Both the position numbers and the translations under genes were made by a program. The notes below the pieces were generated by a model. It did not search any database and was not told the DNA's origin. It saw only the letters and a program-made list of their open reading frames with translations. Shown here one piece after another: positions 42,348 to 51,853 of a stretch of DNA of 64,000 nt. Numbering within the stretch: the stretch's first letter is position 1; the number at the start of each line of letters is the position of its first letter. Origin of the DNA: an uncultured Bacillota bacterium (GTDB taxonomy: Bacteria; Bacillota_I; Bacilli_A; RFN20; CAG-826); contig OX437086.1 in assembly GCA_949299565.1 (NCBI GenBank), positions 414,919 through 478,918 on the forward strand, written 5' to 3'.

Positions 42348-43787
42348 ATGGCTCAAATAAAAAACGATGCGATCACACGGCAAGAAGATGATTTCGCGCA
42401 GTGGTACACCGACGTTTGCCGGAAAGCAAAATTGATGGACTATGCTTCAACTAAAGGCTTTATCGTTTATTTGCCGGATGGCTATGCGCTTTGGGAAGGC
42501 ATCAAAAATTACCTTGATAAGCGTTTTAAAGAAGAAGTTAAAGCTCGCAATGTTTATTTGCCTTTGATTATTCCTTCCTCTCTTTTTAATAAAGAAAAAG
42601 AACATGTTGAAGGCTTTGCGCCCGAAACGTTAGTTGCGACGATTGGAGGGGGCAAAAAATTAGAGGACCCCTTAGTTATTCGTCCAACTTCCGAAGTTCT
42701 TTTCAGCGATCTATATCGGAAAATCCTTTCCTCTTATCGCGATTTGCCGTTGATTTACAATCAGTGGTGCAGCGTTGTCCGCTGGGAAAAAACAACGCGT
42801 CCCTTTTTAAGGGGTGCCGAATTTTTATGGCAAGAAGGACATTGCTTATTTGCTTCAAAAGAAGAGGCCGTCAATAACGTCCTGCAAGTATTAGACATTT
42901 ATGATCGTTTAGGCAAAGAACTTTTGGCGACCCCCTTCCTTAAAGGGCGCAAAACAGAACGTGAAAAGTTCGCCGGCGCCGTTGATACTTTCTCAATTGA
43001 AGCATTGATGCCTGATGGCAAGGCGCTTCAGGCTGGAACCACTCACTATTTAGGACAAGGCTTTGCAGAGGCCTTCGGCATCTCTTATCAAGGAAAGAAC
43101 AACGCTTTAGAAATCCCTCATCAAACATCATGGGGCGTTTCAACGCGCTTAATCGGGGCTCTCATTATGTGCCACGGCGATGACAATGGTTTGGTTTTGC
43201 CGCCGGCCATTGCTCCGATTCAAGTTGCAATTGTTCCGATCCGCGCCTCCGTTAGTGGCGTTATGGAAACCGCGCGTTCATTAGAAAAAACTTTATCGAA
43301 TTTAGGCGTTCGCACCTTCCTTTATGATGATGAAAGCAAAACGCCGGGTTATAAATTTGCTGAATTGGAAATGAAAGGCATTCCTTTGCGTCTTGAGATC
43401 GGCCCGAAGGATTTAGAAAAAGGAGAAGTGAGTCTCACAATCCGTTTCTCTTCAGAAAAAAGAACGTTGCCTTTATCTGCGATTGCGACATCTATTCCTT
43501 CTCTCCTTCAAGAAATTCAAACAAAGATGTATGAGCGGGCTGAAAAATATCGCGACCAGCATATTACCGAGGTCAATTCGCTTGAAGAACTCAAAGAAGT
43601 CCTCGATCGCGGGGGATATGCATTGATGGCCCATGACGGAGAAGAGGAAACAGAGTTAAAAATCAAGGAACTGACAAACGGCGGAACGGCCCGTTGCATT
43701 AAGGAAGATATAAGAGAGAAAGGCACTCTATGTCCGATTTCTGGCAAAGAGGCTAAATATCTTTGCTATTTTGCAAAAGCTTACTAG
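42348..43787 (+). CDS. proS: Prolyl-tRNA synthetase, archaeal/eukaryal type
   Basis: A 479-residue class IIa ProRS of the short type without editing domain, as in some Bacillota and in archaea. It has class II motif 2 with VRWEKTTRPFLRGAEFLWQEGH (about 145-166), RPTSEVLFS (near 109), MCHGDDNGLVLPP (near 275) and a C-terminal zinc-less extension ending in CYFAKAY. AGGAAAGG is the Shine-Dalgarno. It is probably co-transcribed with the degenerate EAL gene. The helicase gene behind it has its own promoter. Confidence 0.96.
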   Translation: MAQIKNDAITRQEDDFAQWYTDVCRKAKLMDYASTKGFIVYLPDGYALWEGIKNYLDKRFKEEVKARNVYLPLIIPSSLFNKEKEHVEGFAPETLVATIGGGKKLEDPLVIRPTSEVLFSDLYRKILSSYRDLPLIYNQWCSVVRWEKTTRPFLRGAEFLWQEGHCLFASKEEAVNNVLQVLDIYDRLGKELLATPFLKGRKTEREKFAGAVDTFSIEALMPDGKALQAGTTHYLGQGFAEAFGISYQGKNNALEIPHQTSWGVSTRLIGALIMCHGDDNGLVLPPAIAPIQVAIVPIRASVSGVMETARSLEKTLSNLGVRTFLYDDESKTPGYKFAELEMKGIPLRLEIGPKDLEKGEVSLTIRFSSEKRTLPLSAIATSIPSLLQEIQTKMYERAEKYRDQHITEVNSLEELKEVLDRGGYALMAHDGEEETELKIKELTNGGTARCIKEDIREKGTLCPISGKEAKYLCYFAKAY

Positions 43788-43857
43788 TCATCGCTTATTT
43801 GTTTCTACTTTTTTGTTGTTTTACGAATAAACATAAGTCTTTTTGGCGTCTCTCATG

Positions 43858-43863
43858 TATAAT
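43858..43863 (+). promoter_or_regulatory. -10 box of helicase gene
   Basis: Perfect TATAAT, preceded by TG, 23 bases before ATG 43887; the short leader carries GCGGAG as a Shine-Dalgarno. This separates the helicase from proS. Confidence 0.65.
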
Positions 43864-43886
43864 CTTTTTGCAAGCGGAGTCGTCAT

Positions 43887-46800
43887 ATGGCTAATAAAAA
43901 CATCAAGATTAAGATTGAGGGCAATTCCTCATTGAATTATGTTTATCAGCAATCGGAAGCTCTCATCAAAAAGAGAACTTTTTCCAGCAAAACGAACGCT
44001 TTTTCTTTTTTGCGGGCTGTTGAGATTGTCAATTCATCAGAGGAGGATATCGTAGACGCGGTCGTTCATTTTACAAGCGAACCGTCGTGGATCAGCTTCG
44101 ATGACGTCAACATCTCGTGTTTAGAGAAAAACAAAACGACGATCATCGACAATTTCATAAGCCATATTGATTTATTAGCTCTTTATCAAGTCAAGGAAGC
44201 AGTTGACGCTAATTTAACAATCCGCATTCTCAACCATGATGGCGATGTGCTCTACACGAAAAGCAAAGCCTTTAAAATCCTTCCGCTCGAGCAATCCGCC
44301 AACGGCGATATCGATGAGACGCTAGCTTGTTTTGTCCGTCCTTACGATTCAGAAGTTCTTAATGTCGTTGAAAATGCAAAATCCTATTTAAAGAAGAAAT
44401 ACGACGTTGAGTCTTTTGCCGGTTACCAATATCACGATCCGAATAAAGTGGTGGAGCAATTAGACGCTTTAACTTCGACTATCAAAGCCTTGAATTTTAA
44501 TTACAGCGAGCCGCCCGCTAATTTCTCAAGAATTTTTGAACGAATTCATCTTTTCCAGGCGATGTTTGAAGAAAGAACCGCAACATCATTAGATTTAGCC
44601 CTTTTATTGGCCTCGGTTCTAGAAAATGTTGGTCTTCGCCCGCTTTTAACGAGAATGGATAATCATATTCTTGTCGGCGTTTTTCTTGACGATGAAATAT
44701 CTTTGTTGCCGAAAGAAGAGAATGCTTCGATTCTCTTGAACCAAGCATCGCGAGGTTTCAACCACCTTTTGCTTTTAGATGCCCGCGATTTAGCTAGTGG
44801 TGGTCTTTCATCTTTGACAAGCATGAGCGAAAAAGCATATCAAACTTTACGGGATGAAAAAGGATTTCAATATGCTTTAGACATTCTTTCTTGCCGGAAG
44901 GAGGGTCTTTATCCGATACCATCGCTTTCTCATGATGGTGCGATTGATTTTTCCTTTCTCGAAGAAGAAAGCAACACCGAAAATTTGACAATCGATCTCG
45001 AAGATCGCCGCTATATCGATGAGCATAAAACTTCACATGCCAATCGCTTTGATTATTGGGAAGAGAAACTTCTTGATTTAAATTTGCGAAATCGTTTAAT
45101 TTCTTTGCCTTTCACTTCTTCCGGACTTCAACTTCTTGTAAGCGATGCTGAACTCTTTTTAAAAACTCTTTCAGCACGTGAAAAAGTGACATTGGTTCGC
45201 ACTTCGCTCGGCGTCAGCGGTTCAGAACCAGAAAAGCGGGGACCATGGGACTTTCCGCGTTCTATTTACAGCAAAGAATGCCAAGAGGCTTATCGTAAGG
45301 GCATAATTCCTTTGATTGCTCGCGGGCAAACCGACACGGACGAATGGCTCAAATCATTAGCGAGACGCGCGAATACAGCAATCGAAGAAAGTGGTTGTAA
45401 TCCTCTTTTCCTCACTTTAGGTCTCATCAAATGGTATGACAACGAAAAGGCAGCCACGCATGGTACGGGTGCGATGTATGCACCTATTTTCCTTTTGCCT
45501 GTTAAAATGCCGAGGCGACGACTGGGCAATAATTTCGTGATCGATTACTCTTTTGATGATCTTCAACTTAATACGACATGTTTTGAATATTTCCGTCAAG
45601 TTCATGGTTTAGATTTTACGCCGCTCATTGGCGGACTCCCGATGTTAAATGACGGGACAATCGATCTCCGACTTATTTACAATACGATCCGTCAAATAAT
45701 TGCTCGCAAGAAAAACTGGGTTTTAATTGAGGAGACCAGCGTCCTTTCGCTTTTCTCTTTCGCACATTTCGTCATGTGGAACGATATTAAAACGAGACGT
45801 GAGGAATTGTTGCGCAATAAAGTTGTTCTTTCGCTTGTCGATGGACAGTTGGAATGGACTCCGAACACGTCGTTAGCCAAGCCTGAAGAATTTGATGAGA
45901 AATTATTTCCGACGTCATTAGCGATTCCGCTTCCGGCTGATTCATCGCAAATTAAAGCCATTCAAGATGCGACAGAAGGAGAATCGTTCATTCTTGATGG
46001 TCCGCCGGGAACTGGCAAATCGCAAACGATTGCCAATATGATTGTCAATTTCTTATATCATGGGAAAACAATACTTTTTGTCGCTGAAAAAGAAGTAGCC
46101 CTCGACGTTGTTAAAAAGCGCTTGAGTGACTTAGGTTTAGGGGATTTTTGTTTGGAAATTGCCAACCCGAACGCCATTAAAAGCCAGATATTGTTGCAGA
46201 TTGGACGCCTTTTGGAATTAGGACCGACAAAGGAAGCTTCAAAATATGAGGAGACTGCTGACCAGATATTGGAAAAACGCCGCAAATTGAACTCTATTTT
46301 GGCGGATTTGCATGAAAAAGGCTCGTTCTACTGTTCACCGTACGAAGCGATTCTTAAATACCTTGCTACCAATATCGAGAAAGGAAAGCTAGTCGTCACG
46401 CCAGAATATGCACGAAACCTCAATGAAGAAATGCACCGAGAAGCCATCGAAGATCTTAAAGAGATTGTCCGTTGCGATTCTTTAGTGGGTGGTTATCGTA
46501 CTTCGCCTTTCGCTCCCTTTACAAGCCGCAATTATTCAATGGATCTCCGTGATCGTTTATTGACGCGCCTTCAAGAGGATATTCCTCTTTATGAGGAAGC
46601 ATATCGCGCTCGTTACAATCTCTTCCTCAAGAAAAACGTCGTCTCTTTTTCAAGGCAGGATTCTTTCCTTCTTGCTGATTTGTTAATTCTTTTCCGTGAC
46701 CATCCGGATATTATTCCTGAATTTTTAGGTGATCAGATGGTTGAAGAACGACACGAAGAGATTAAGCGTTACGCGGAAGATTTAAAAATTTATTGGGAAA

Positions 46801-49751
46801 AACGTGAACTTCTCCTCCGTGAGTTCTCAGAAACCATCTTAGATGAAGATGGTGAAGCTCTCCGTTCTCGTTATTTAGATGCGCAGGCGCTTCCGTTTTT
46901 CGCGAAGCGAAAATTATTGAAAACAGTAACTTTGCCATTCAAAAATGCCCTTCATTCGGGCATTAAATGGCATAAAGACCTTATGCCGTCTCGATTAGAA
47001 TGGTTGGCTGATTATAGCGCCGCTAATCATCGCTTAAAAAATTATATTTCCAGCATCAGCGAACTTTTTAAAGAACGCATGCCTCACGGACACGAAGACG
47101 CTCTCCATTTAGAAAGTGCTTTAGAGGCTACATTAAAAGCCAACAACCTTCTTTTGAAACTTACTTTGCTCCCCAAAACTTCAAAAAGAACGCTTATCGC
47201 TCAATTTAAATCATTCTTAAAGAATAAGGACGAACTCTACGATCAAAGCATCAACGGATATTTGGAAATCATTGAGAAAGTAAAGGGAGAGGAACAAATC
47301 CTCAAAAATGAATATAGTTTCGATGTTGAACTCTATCCTCCTCTTGCCGATGCTTTCAAAGGCATTGCTCAGAAGTTCCAAGCAGCTTTGGCGATGGGAG
47401 GTTCTCTGGCTGATTGGGTGAAATTGCTCAATGCTTTGGATAAAGCGGGGAAAGAAGTCCCGAGCGCGCTTTTGAATTCTTATAAAGAGGGGAACATCCT
47501 TCCAAATAAACTTATTGCCTCTTATGAATGTGGTCTTTCGTATGAAGTTTTGGCTTTGTCTTTGGAAGAAAAACAACTCAACGGATTAAATGGCGACGAT
47601 ACGGATAAAATCATTAAGAAATATGGAGATTTAGTCGAAGAATTTTCACGTTTGACAGTCATTGAGACAGTTTCGCGCGTCACGACGAAATTTCCGGCAT
47701 CGGACGCTAATTACGCGCAGTCGACAGCAATGTATCAATTACGAAAATTAGCTAAAAATGGCGGGCGAGGCGTTTCTCTACGCTCAATTTTTGAACAGTA
47801 CGGTGACTTGATTCATACTCTTTGCCCGTGCTTTTTGATGTCACCGATTGCGGTAGCGCAATTTTTGAAACCAGAAGCGCATCTTTTCGACATGGTGATT
47901 TTTGATGAGGCTTCACAAATTCCGACTTCAGAAGCTGTTGGAGCAATCGCTAGAGGCAAGGCCTGCATCATCGCCGGCGACCAACAGCAGATGCCGCCGA
48001 GCAATTATTTTGCCTCAACCATTTCTCTTCAAGGCGACGACTATGTGCCGTTTTTATCGCTGGAAGAGGATCTAGAATCATTATTGGATGATGCGATCGT
48101 TATTGGATTTCCTCGTAAACGTCTCACATGGCATTATCGTTCTAAACACGAGTCCTTGATCGCTTTCTCTAACCGCAAATTCTATGACAATTCTCTTTTG
48201 ACTTTCCCTTCGCCAGGCGAAGAACGTTCGGCTGTTTCTTTCCGTAATGTCGGAGGTCTATATGAGAAAGGACGCGCCATCAATCGCGTTGAAGCTAAGG
48301 CGATTGTCGATGAAATCCTCAAGAGATTGAAAGATCCGCTCCTTTCCAAGAAATCAATCGGCGTTGTGACTTTTAACGAAGCCCAGCAAAACTTGGTTGA
48401 AGACTTGCTTGATCGGGCATTTGCTCGCAATAGCAATTTGAACAGCAATCCAGGCGGTGAGAGCATTTTCGTCAAGAATCTTGAAAATGTTCAGGGTGAT
48501 GAACGCGATGTCATTCTTTTCTCAATTTGTTATGCGCCAGAGGTTAAGGGCGGGAAATTAGCGCTCAATTTCGGCCCTCTCTCTAGAGAAAAAGGAGAAC
48601 GAAGACTGAATGTTGCCGTGTCTCGCGCTCGCGAAGAGATGATTGTTTTCTCTTCAATCGAACCGCAAGATGTCCGGGCTGAACGTGCCAAAAATGCCGG
48701 CGCTTCCTATCTTCGCGATTTCTTGACGTTTGCTAAAGAGGGCGTAGATTCTTTGCCTAATTATGTCGGCGCTTCTTTAAAAAAGCCGCAGCTTTCCGTC
48801 GCTTCCTTCCTTGCTAACGACTTGCGGAAACTTGGCTATCAAGTGGATGTTGGAATCGGAGCTTCTACTTTGAAAATCGATTTGGCAATTCGAAGTCCCG
48901 AAGATCCTAATCGTTATATTCTTGGCTTATTGATGGATGGCGATTCCTATACTTCTTGCGCGACATGCCGAGATCGCAATTTAGGGCAACCGGAAACTTT
49001 GAGGCGTTTAGGCTGGAACCTTTTAAGGATTTGGTCGGTAGAATATCTAGACCATCCGGTGGCGACCTGCAAAAAAATCGTCAACGTCATCAATGAATGT
49101 TTAGCGGGACGTTACCAACTAGAAGAAGAGATGACGAATGATGACTTTGCCGGTGAAGTTTCTTTCGAAAAGAAGAAAGTAGAGATGCGTCCGCATGCGA
49201 TTTACTATAGTCGCGAACCTCTTCTTTCAGCACGAAAGTTTGAAAATAGCGAATTCGAACGTAACTTCTTGGCCAATCATTTCACTTCAATCATTAAGGC
49301 TGAAGCTCCGATTTCTCGTCATCTATTAGAAACGCGTTTTAAGGAAATTTACAATCTCACGCGAATGACGGCTTCGGTTAAAAGTCTTTTCAACCAAGCT
49401 TTAGAAATGATCAGTTACTATGTTGAAATGTGCGGCGGGGAGGAATTCTATTGGCCCAGTGCGTTAGAAGCATTTTCCTATCGCTTCTATCGTCTTCCGA
49501 ATCCGAATGTTCCACGCGCGCTTGAAGACATTTCCTACATCGAAATCGGAAACGCCTTCGCGGACGTCTTAGAGACTCAGGGAATGATGTCGATGGAAGA
49601 TCTTTTCAAACAAACTTCCTTAATCTTCGGTTATGGCGTTCTCTCAGAGAAAGCGCGCTTAACCTTAGGAAAAGCCCTGACCGCTAATGCTGGAAAACGT
49701 TTAGGCATCGAAGCATTGCCGGACGGGCTTATCAGAATTGTTCACGAATGA
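43887..49751 (+). CDS. DUF4011/DUF3320 SF1 helicase with transglutaminase-like and Vsr-like domains
   Basis: A 1954-residue multidomain protein. A transglutaminase-like segment (about 220-260, TSLDLALLLASVLENVGL with NHILVG) has Ser where Cys is expected. DUF4011 starts near 390 (DYWEEKLLDLNLRNRLISL). The UPF1-like SF1 motor has Walker A GPPGTGKSQTIANM (near 704), motif II FDEASQIP (near 1337), NVQGDERDVI (near 1534) and NVAVSRARE (near 1574). A Vsr/MTES_1575 nuclease-like domain (about 1640-1720, KIDLAI, MDGDSYT, RDRN, LGWNLLRIWS) follows, then DUF3320 (about 1800-1860). The motor looks active. The family occurs in defence-associated regions. It is followed by a terminator and then the jet genes. 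Confidence 0.9.
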   Translation: MANKNIKIKIEGNSSLNYVYQQSEALIKKRTFSSKTNAFSFLRAVEIVNSSEEDIVDAVVHFTSEPSWISFDDVNISCLEKNKTTIIDNFISHIDLLALYQVKEAVDANLTIRILNHDGDVLYTKSKAFKILPLEQSANGDIDETLACFVRPYDSEVLNVVENAKSYLKKKYDVESFAGYQYHDPNKVVEQLDALTSTIKALNFNYSEPPANFSRIFERIHLFQAMFEERTATSLDLALLLASVLENVGLRPLLTRMDNHILVGVFLDDEISLLPKEENASILLNQASRGFNHLLLLDARDLASGGLSSLTSMSEKAYQTLRDEKGFQYALDILSCRKEGLYPIPSLSHDGAIDFSFLEEESNTENLTIDLEDRRYIDEHKTSHANRFDYWEEKLLDLNLRNRLISLPFTSSGLQLLVSDAELFLKTLSAREKVTLVRTSLGVSGSEPEKRGPWDFPRSIYSKECQEAYRKGIIPLIARGQTDTDEWLKSLARRANTAIEESGCNPLFLTLGLIKWYDNEKAATHGTGAMYAPIFLLPVKMPRRRLGNNFVIDYSFDDLQLNTTCFEYFRQVHGLDFTPLIGGLPMLNDGTIDLRLIYNTIRQIIARKKNWVLIEETSVLSLFSFAHFVMWNDIKTRREELLRNKVVLSLVDGQLEWTPNTSLAKPEEFDEKLFPTSLAIPLPADSSQIKAIQDATEGESFILDGPPGTGKSQTIANMIVNFLYHGKTILFVAEKEVALDVVKKRLSDLGLGDFCLEIANPNAIKSQILLQIGRLLELGPTKEASKYEETADQILEKRRKLNSILADLHEKGSFYCSPYEAILKYLATNIEKGKLVVTPEYARNLNEEMHREAIEDLKEIVRCDSLVGGYRTSPFAPFTSRNYSMDLRDRLLTRLQEDIPLYEEAYRARYNLFLKKNVVSFSRQDSFLLADLLILFRDHPDIIPEFLGDQMVEERHEEIKRYAEDLKIYWEKRELLLREFSETILDEDGEALRSRYLDAQALPFFAKRKLLKTVTLPFKNALHSGIKWHKDLMPSRLEWLADYSAANHRLKNYISSISELFKERMPHGHEDALHLESALEATLKANNLLLKLTLLPKTSKRTLIAQFKSFLKNKDELYDQSINGYLEIIEKVKGEEQILKNEYSFDVELYPPLADAFKGIAQKFQAALAMGGSLADWVKLLNALDKAGKEVPSALLNSYKEGNILPNKLIASYECGLSYEVLALSLEEKQLNGLNGDDTDKIIKKYGDLVEEFSRLTVIETVSRVTTKFPASDANYAQSTAMYQLRKLAKNGGRGVSLRSIFEQYGDLIHTLCPCFLMSPIAVAQFLKPEAHLFDMVIFDEASQIPTSEAVGAIARGKACIIAGDQQQMPPSNYFASTISLQGDDYVPFLSLEEDLESLLDDAIVIGFPRKRLTWHYRSKHESLIAFSNRKFYDNSLLTFPSPGEERSAVSFRNVGGLYEKGRAINRVEAKAIVDEILKRLKDPLLSKKSIGVVTFNEAQQNLVEDLLDRAFARNSNLNSNPGGESIFVKNLENVQGDERDVILFSICYAPEVKGGKLALNFGPLSREKGERRLNVAVSRAREEMIVFSSIEPQDVRAERAKNAGASYLRDFLTFAKEGVDSLPNYVGASLKKPQLSVASFLANDLRKLGYQVDVGIGASTLKIDLAIRSPEDPNRYILGLLMDGDSYTSCATCRDRNLGQPETLRRLGWNLLRIWSVEYLDHPVATCKKIVNVINECLAGRYQLEEEMTNDDFAGEVSFEKKKVEMRPHAIYYSREPLLSARKFENSEFERNFLANHFTSIIKAEAPISRHLLETRFKEIYNLTRMTASVKSLFNQALEMISYYVEMCGGEEFYWPSALEAFSYRFYRLPNPNVPRALEDISYIEIGNAFADVLETQGMMSMEDLFKQTSLIFGYGVLSEKARLTLGKALTANAGKRLGIEALPDGLIRIVHE

Positions 49752-49756
49752 GAAAT

Positions 49757-49782
49757 GCCCCCTTTAAGGGGGCTTTTCTTTC
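49757..49782 (+). terminator. Terminator between helicase and jetA
   Basis: GCCCCC (49757-49762) and GGGGGC (49768-49773) with loop TTTAA, followed by TTTTCTTT. It lies immediately before the jetA -10 box. Confidence 0.9.
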
Positions 49783-49785
49783 CTT

Positions 49786-49791
49786 TATAAT
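49786..49791 (+). promoter_or_regulatory. -10 box of jetABC, nearly leaderless
   Basis: Perfect TATAAT begins 4 bases after the helicase terminator T-run and ends 9 bases before ATG 49801. Confidence 0.6.
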
Positions 49792-49800
49792 TCATGAGTA

Positions 49801-51228
49801 ATGGATAAACGTAAACGCTTGAAACTCTTTGATAATATTCCACCAGAATTCTTCCGAGTTCTTGCTTATGGCTCAATTGAAGATTCTTTTGAATTAATTA
49901 TCGCGATCGATGACTTTTTTGGCAGCGGGGCCTTCGATGTTGATCGCGAAAAAATTGTCACTTATTTGGCTGATTACATTTCAACGAGAAGCAAGGAAGA
50001 AAAGAAAGAATTCGATCCCGAAGAGGAAGAAGGAATTACCGCTAGCGAAAAGGCTCGGAGTTTTTTAAGACGTCTTGTTCGTAGCGGTTGGCTCGACAAA
50101 GAATCGGGAGCCGATTTCAGCGAACGTCTTTCAAGAAGCGATGCTTTTATGAAGATTGTCCCGGTTTTACGGGAGATTGCTCTTGAAGAAACGAAGACTA
50201 ACGAATTCTTTGGTTTGTCTGATGATATTCATCGCTCCTTGCTTGCTTTTGATTTTGCTTCCTCCACGGCCGCTCTTGAACAATTAGAAGCTCGAAGCGA
50301 AGCTTTGACGCGCTATTTGCTATCGGTCAATTCGCAGATGCGGCGTTTTATTCATCGGGCTTTAGCAAATACCGATGTTTCTGAACGTCAGATTATCGAG
50401 ACGTTGCTCGATCGTTTCCAGCGCCATCCGGCACTTATCGCTCTCAATAACTTGCAGGGCAAAAACAATCCCGAACTTCATCATCCGGACATTGATCGGG
50501 CGCTTGAAAACTTGAGGGAAGTCGAGAATCACCGCGCATTGGTTCTCAATTATTTGGAGACGAAACATTTAGATCCGAACGACGAAAGCAATGTTCAAAA
50601 AGCTAGCGATTTCGTCGATCATGTTTTAGATGAAGTGGAGCGGCAATTCGACCAGATGCCGTCTTTCATTCAAGGCATTTCTGCACGCAACGCGATGTAT
50701 GTTCAAACGACAAAAAACATTTTGGAGTTCCGTCTCAATAATTTTAAAGACATTCAATCCGCGATCAATGCATGTTTGAAACTCATCAACAATTGCCCGG
50801 ATGATTTGGAAATCGATTCGCCGTTCTATCTAGTGAGCAGTTCGACAATCGATGCCCAGTCAATTTATAAACCGCGTCTTTTGCAGAAGAAAGCGCCAAA
50901 GAGTTTAGAGTTCGTGGAACCGGAAATTGATGAGAAGGCTCTGGCGAAAGCCGAAGCGTTTGTTCAAGAGGAGAACCGTTATTCTAAAAAAGGTTTATCG
51001 GCTTTCTTGCTTCTTAAAATGCGAAAGGAAGAAATGTTAGCCAGCGAATTTAAGGGAGAACCGCTTGAGACGTTTATCCGCTTGCTTTTAATCCCGGCTT
51101 ACAAATTAGATGGCTATAAAATCGGAGAACCAAGTGGGGAAAATTTCAAAATCGGACCCTATCGTTTAAATGATTATTTAATCGAGCGGAAGGAGGAAGA
51201 GACAAATGCCGAAAACACGGATAATTGA
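49801..51228 (+). CDS. jetA: JetA/MksF-like kleisin (DUF5716)
   Basis: A 475-residue protein matching the Wadjet JetA/MksF kleisin family. A winged-helix N-terminus carries LFDNIPPEFFRVLAYGSIED (about 9-28), a helical middle part runs about 130-330, and a C-terminal winged-helix region should contact the JetC head. It bridges the two heads of the JetC SMC and recruits JetB. It is followed by jetB with a 23-base overlap. The family assignment comes from order (A-B-C) and pattern; sequence identity to named members was not computed. Confidence 0.82.
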   Translation: MDKRKRLKLFDNIPPEFFRVLAYGSIEDSFELIIAIDDFFGSGAFDVDREKIVTYLADYISTRSKEEKKEFDPEEEEGITASEKARSFLRRLVRSGWLDKESGADFSERLSRSDAFMKIVPVLREIALEETKTNEFFGLSDDIHRSLLAFDFASSTAALEQLEARSEALTRYLLSVNSQMRRFIHRALANTDVSERQIIETLLDRFQRHPALIALNNLQGKNNPELHHPDIDRALENLREVENHRALVLNYLETKHLDPNDESNVQKASDFVDHVLDEVERQFDQMPSFIQGISARNAMYVQTTKNILEFRLNNFKDIQSAINACLKLINNCPDDLEIDSPFYLVSSSTIDAQSIYKPRLLQKKAPKSLEFVEPEIDEKALAKAEAFVQEENRYSKKGLSAFLLLKMRKEEMLASEFKGEPLETFIRLLLIPAYKLDGYKIGEPSGENFKIGPYRLNDYLIERKEEETNAENTDN

Positions 51229-51853
51229 CGATTTTCATGAGCGTTATGGAGCGATTGCTTCTAGCGACAGCAAGTGCGATCGCTTTGCAAAGATTGCCTT
51301 GCGTCTTTTGAATGAAACCTTTTTAGTTCAAGACCGTAAACAAGATGAGGATGATTACTATGTGGCGACCGGCCCTTATAAAGAACTTTTGAACGATTAT
51401 TTTTCGTTCCTCGATGTTTCTTTCCGCGTCGATCAAGACAAACGGATTTGTTATATCGTTGGCGAGAATGATCGCAACCGCTTGCGTCTCCATAAATTAG
51501 ATACCGTCTTGCTCTTAGTGATTCGTTCGTTGTCTTTCTCGGGCGAGCAAGATTTTCGGAGCCTTACGACTTTAAAAGTTTCAGTTAAGGATATTTTAAG
51601 CAAAATCGCGGAGACGGAGATTTATCCTAACGGCATTTCAATGTCGCAATTCCGCGATTCAATGCTTTTGTTAAGACGTTACAAAGTCATTGATTTTAAT
51701 GATGATCCTGGCAAGGATTCGACATTGGTGGCTATTTACAATTCTGTTCTTTTATTAGTGAGCGCCTCTTCTTTAGAGGATTTGGCGGAGCGCTTGGGCA
51801 AATACGTGGGAGTGACTGACGATGAAGAAACTACAACGAGTGAAGCTGATTAA
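51206..51853 (+). CDS. jetB: JetB/MksE-like protein (DUF4194)
   Basis: A 215-residue two-winged-helix protein of the DUF4194/MksE type, with FAKIALRLLNETFLVQD near residue 27 and YKVIDFNDDPGKDSTLVAIYNSVLLLVSA near the end. It binds the kleisin as the KITE subunit and stabilises the condensin complex. Its Shine-Dalgarno AAGGAGGAAGAG lies inside jetA. It overlaps jetA by 23 bases and jetC by 32 bases, so the three are translationally coupled in one operon. Confidence 0.82.
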   Translation: MPKTRIIDDFHERYGAIASSDSKCDRFAKIALRLLNETFLVQDRKQDEDDYYVATGPYKELLNDYFSFLDVSFRVDQDKRICYIVGENDRNRLRLHKLDTVLLLVIRSLSFSGEQDFRSLTTLKVSVKDILSKIAETEIYPNGISMSQFRDSMLLLRRYKVIDFNDDPGKDSTLVAIYNSVLLLVSASSLEDLAERLGKYVGVTDDEETTTSEAD

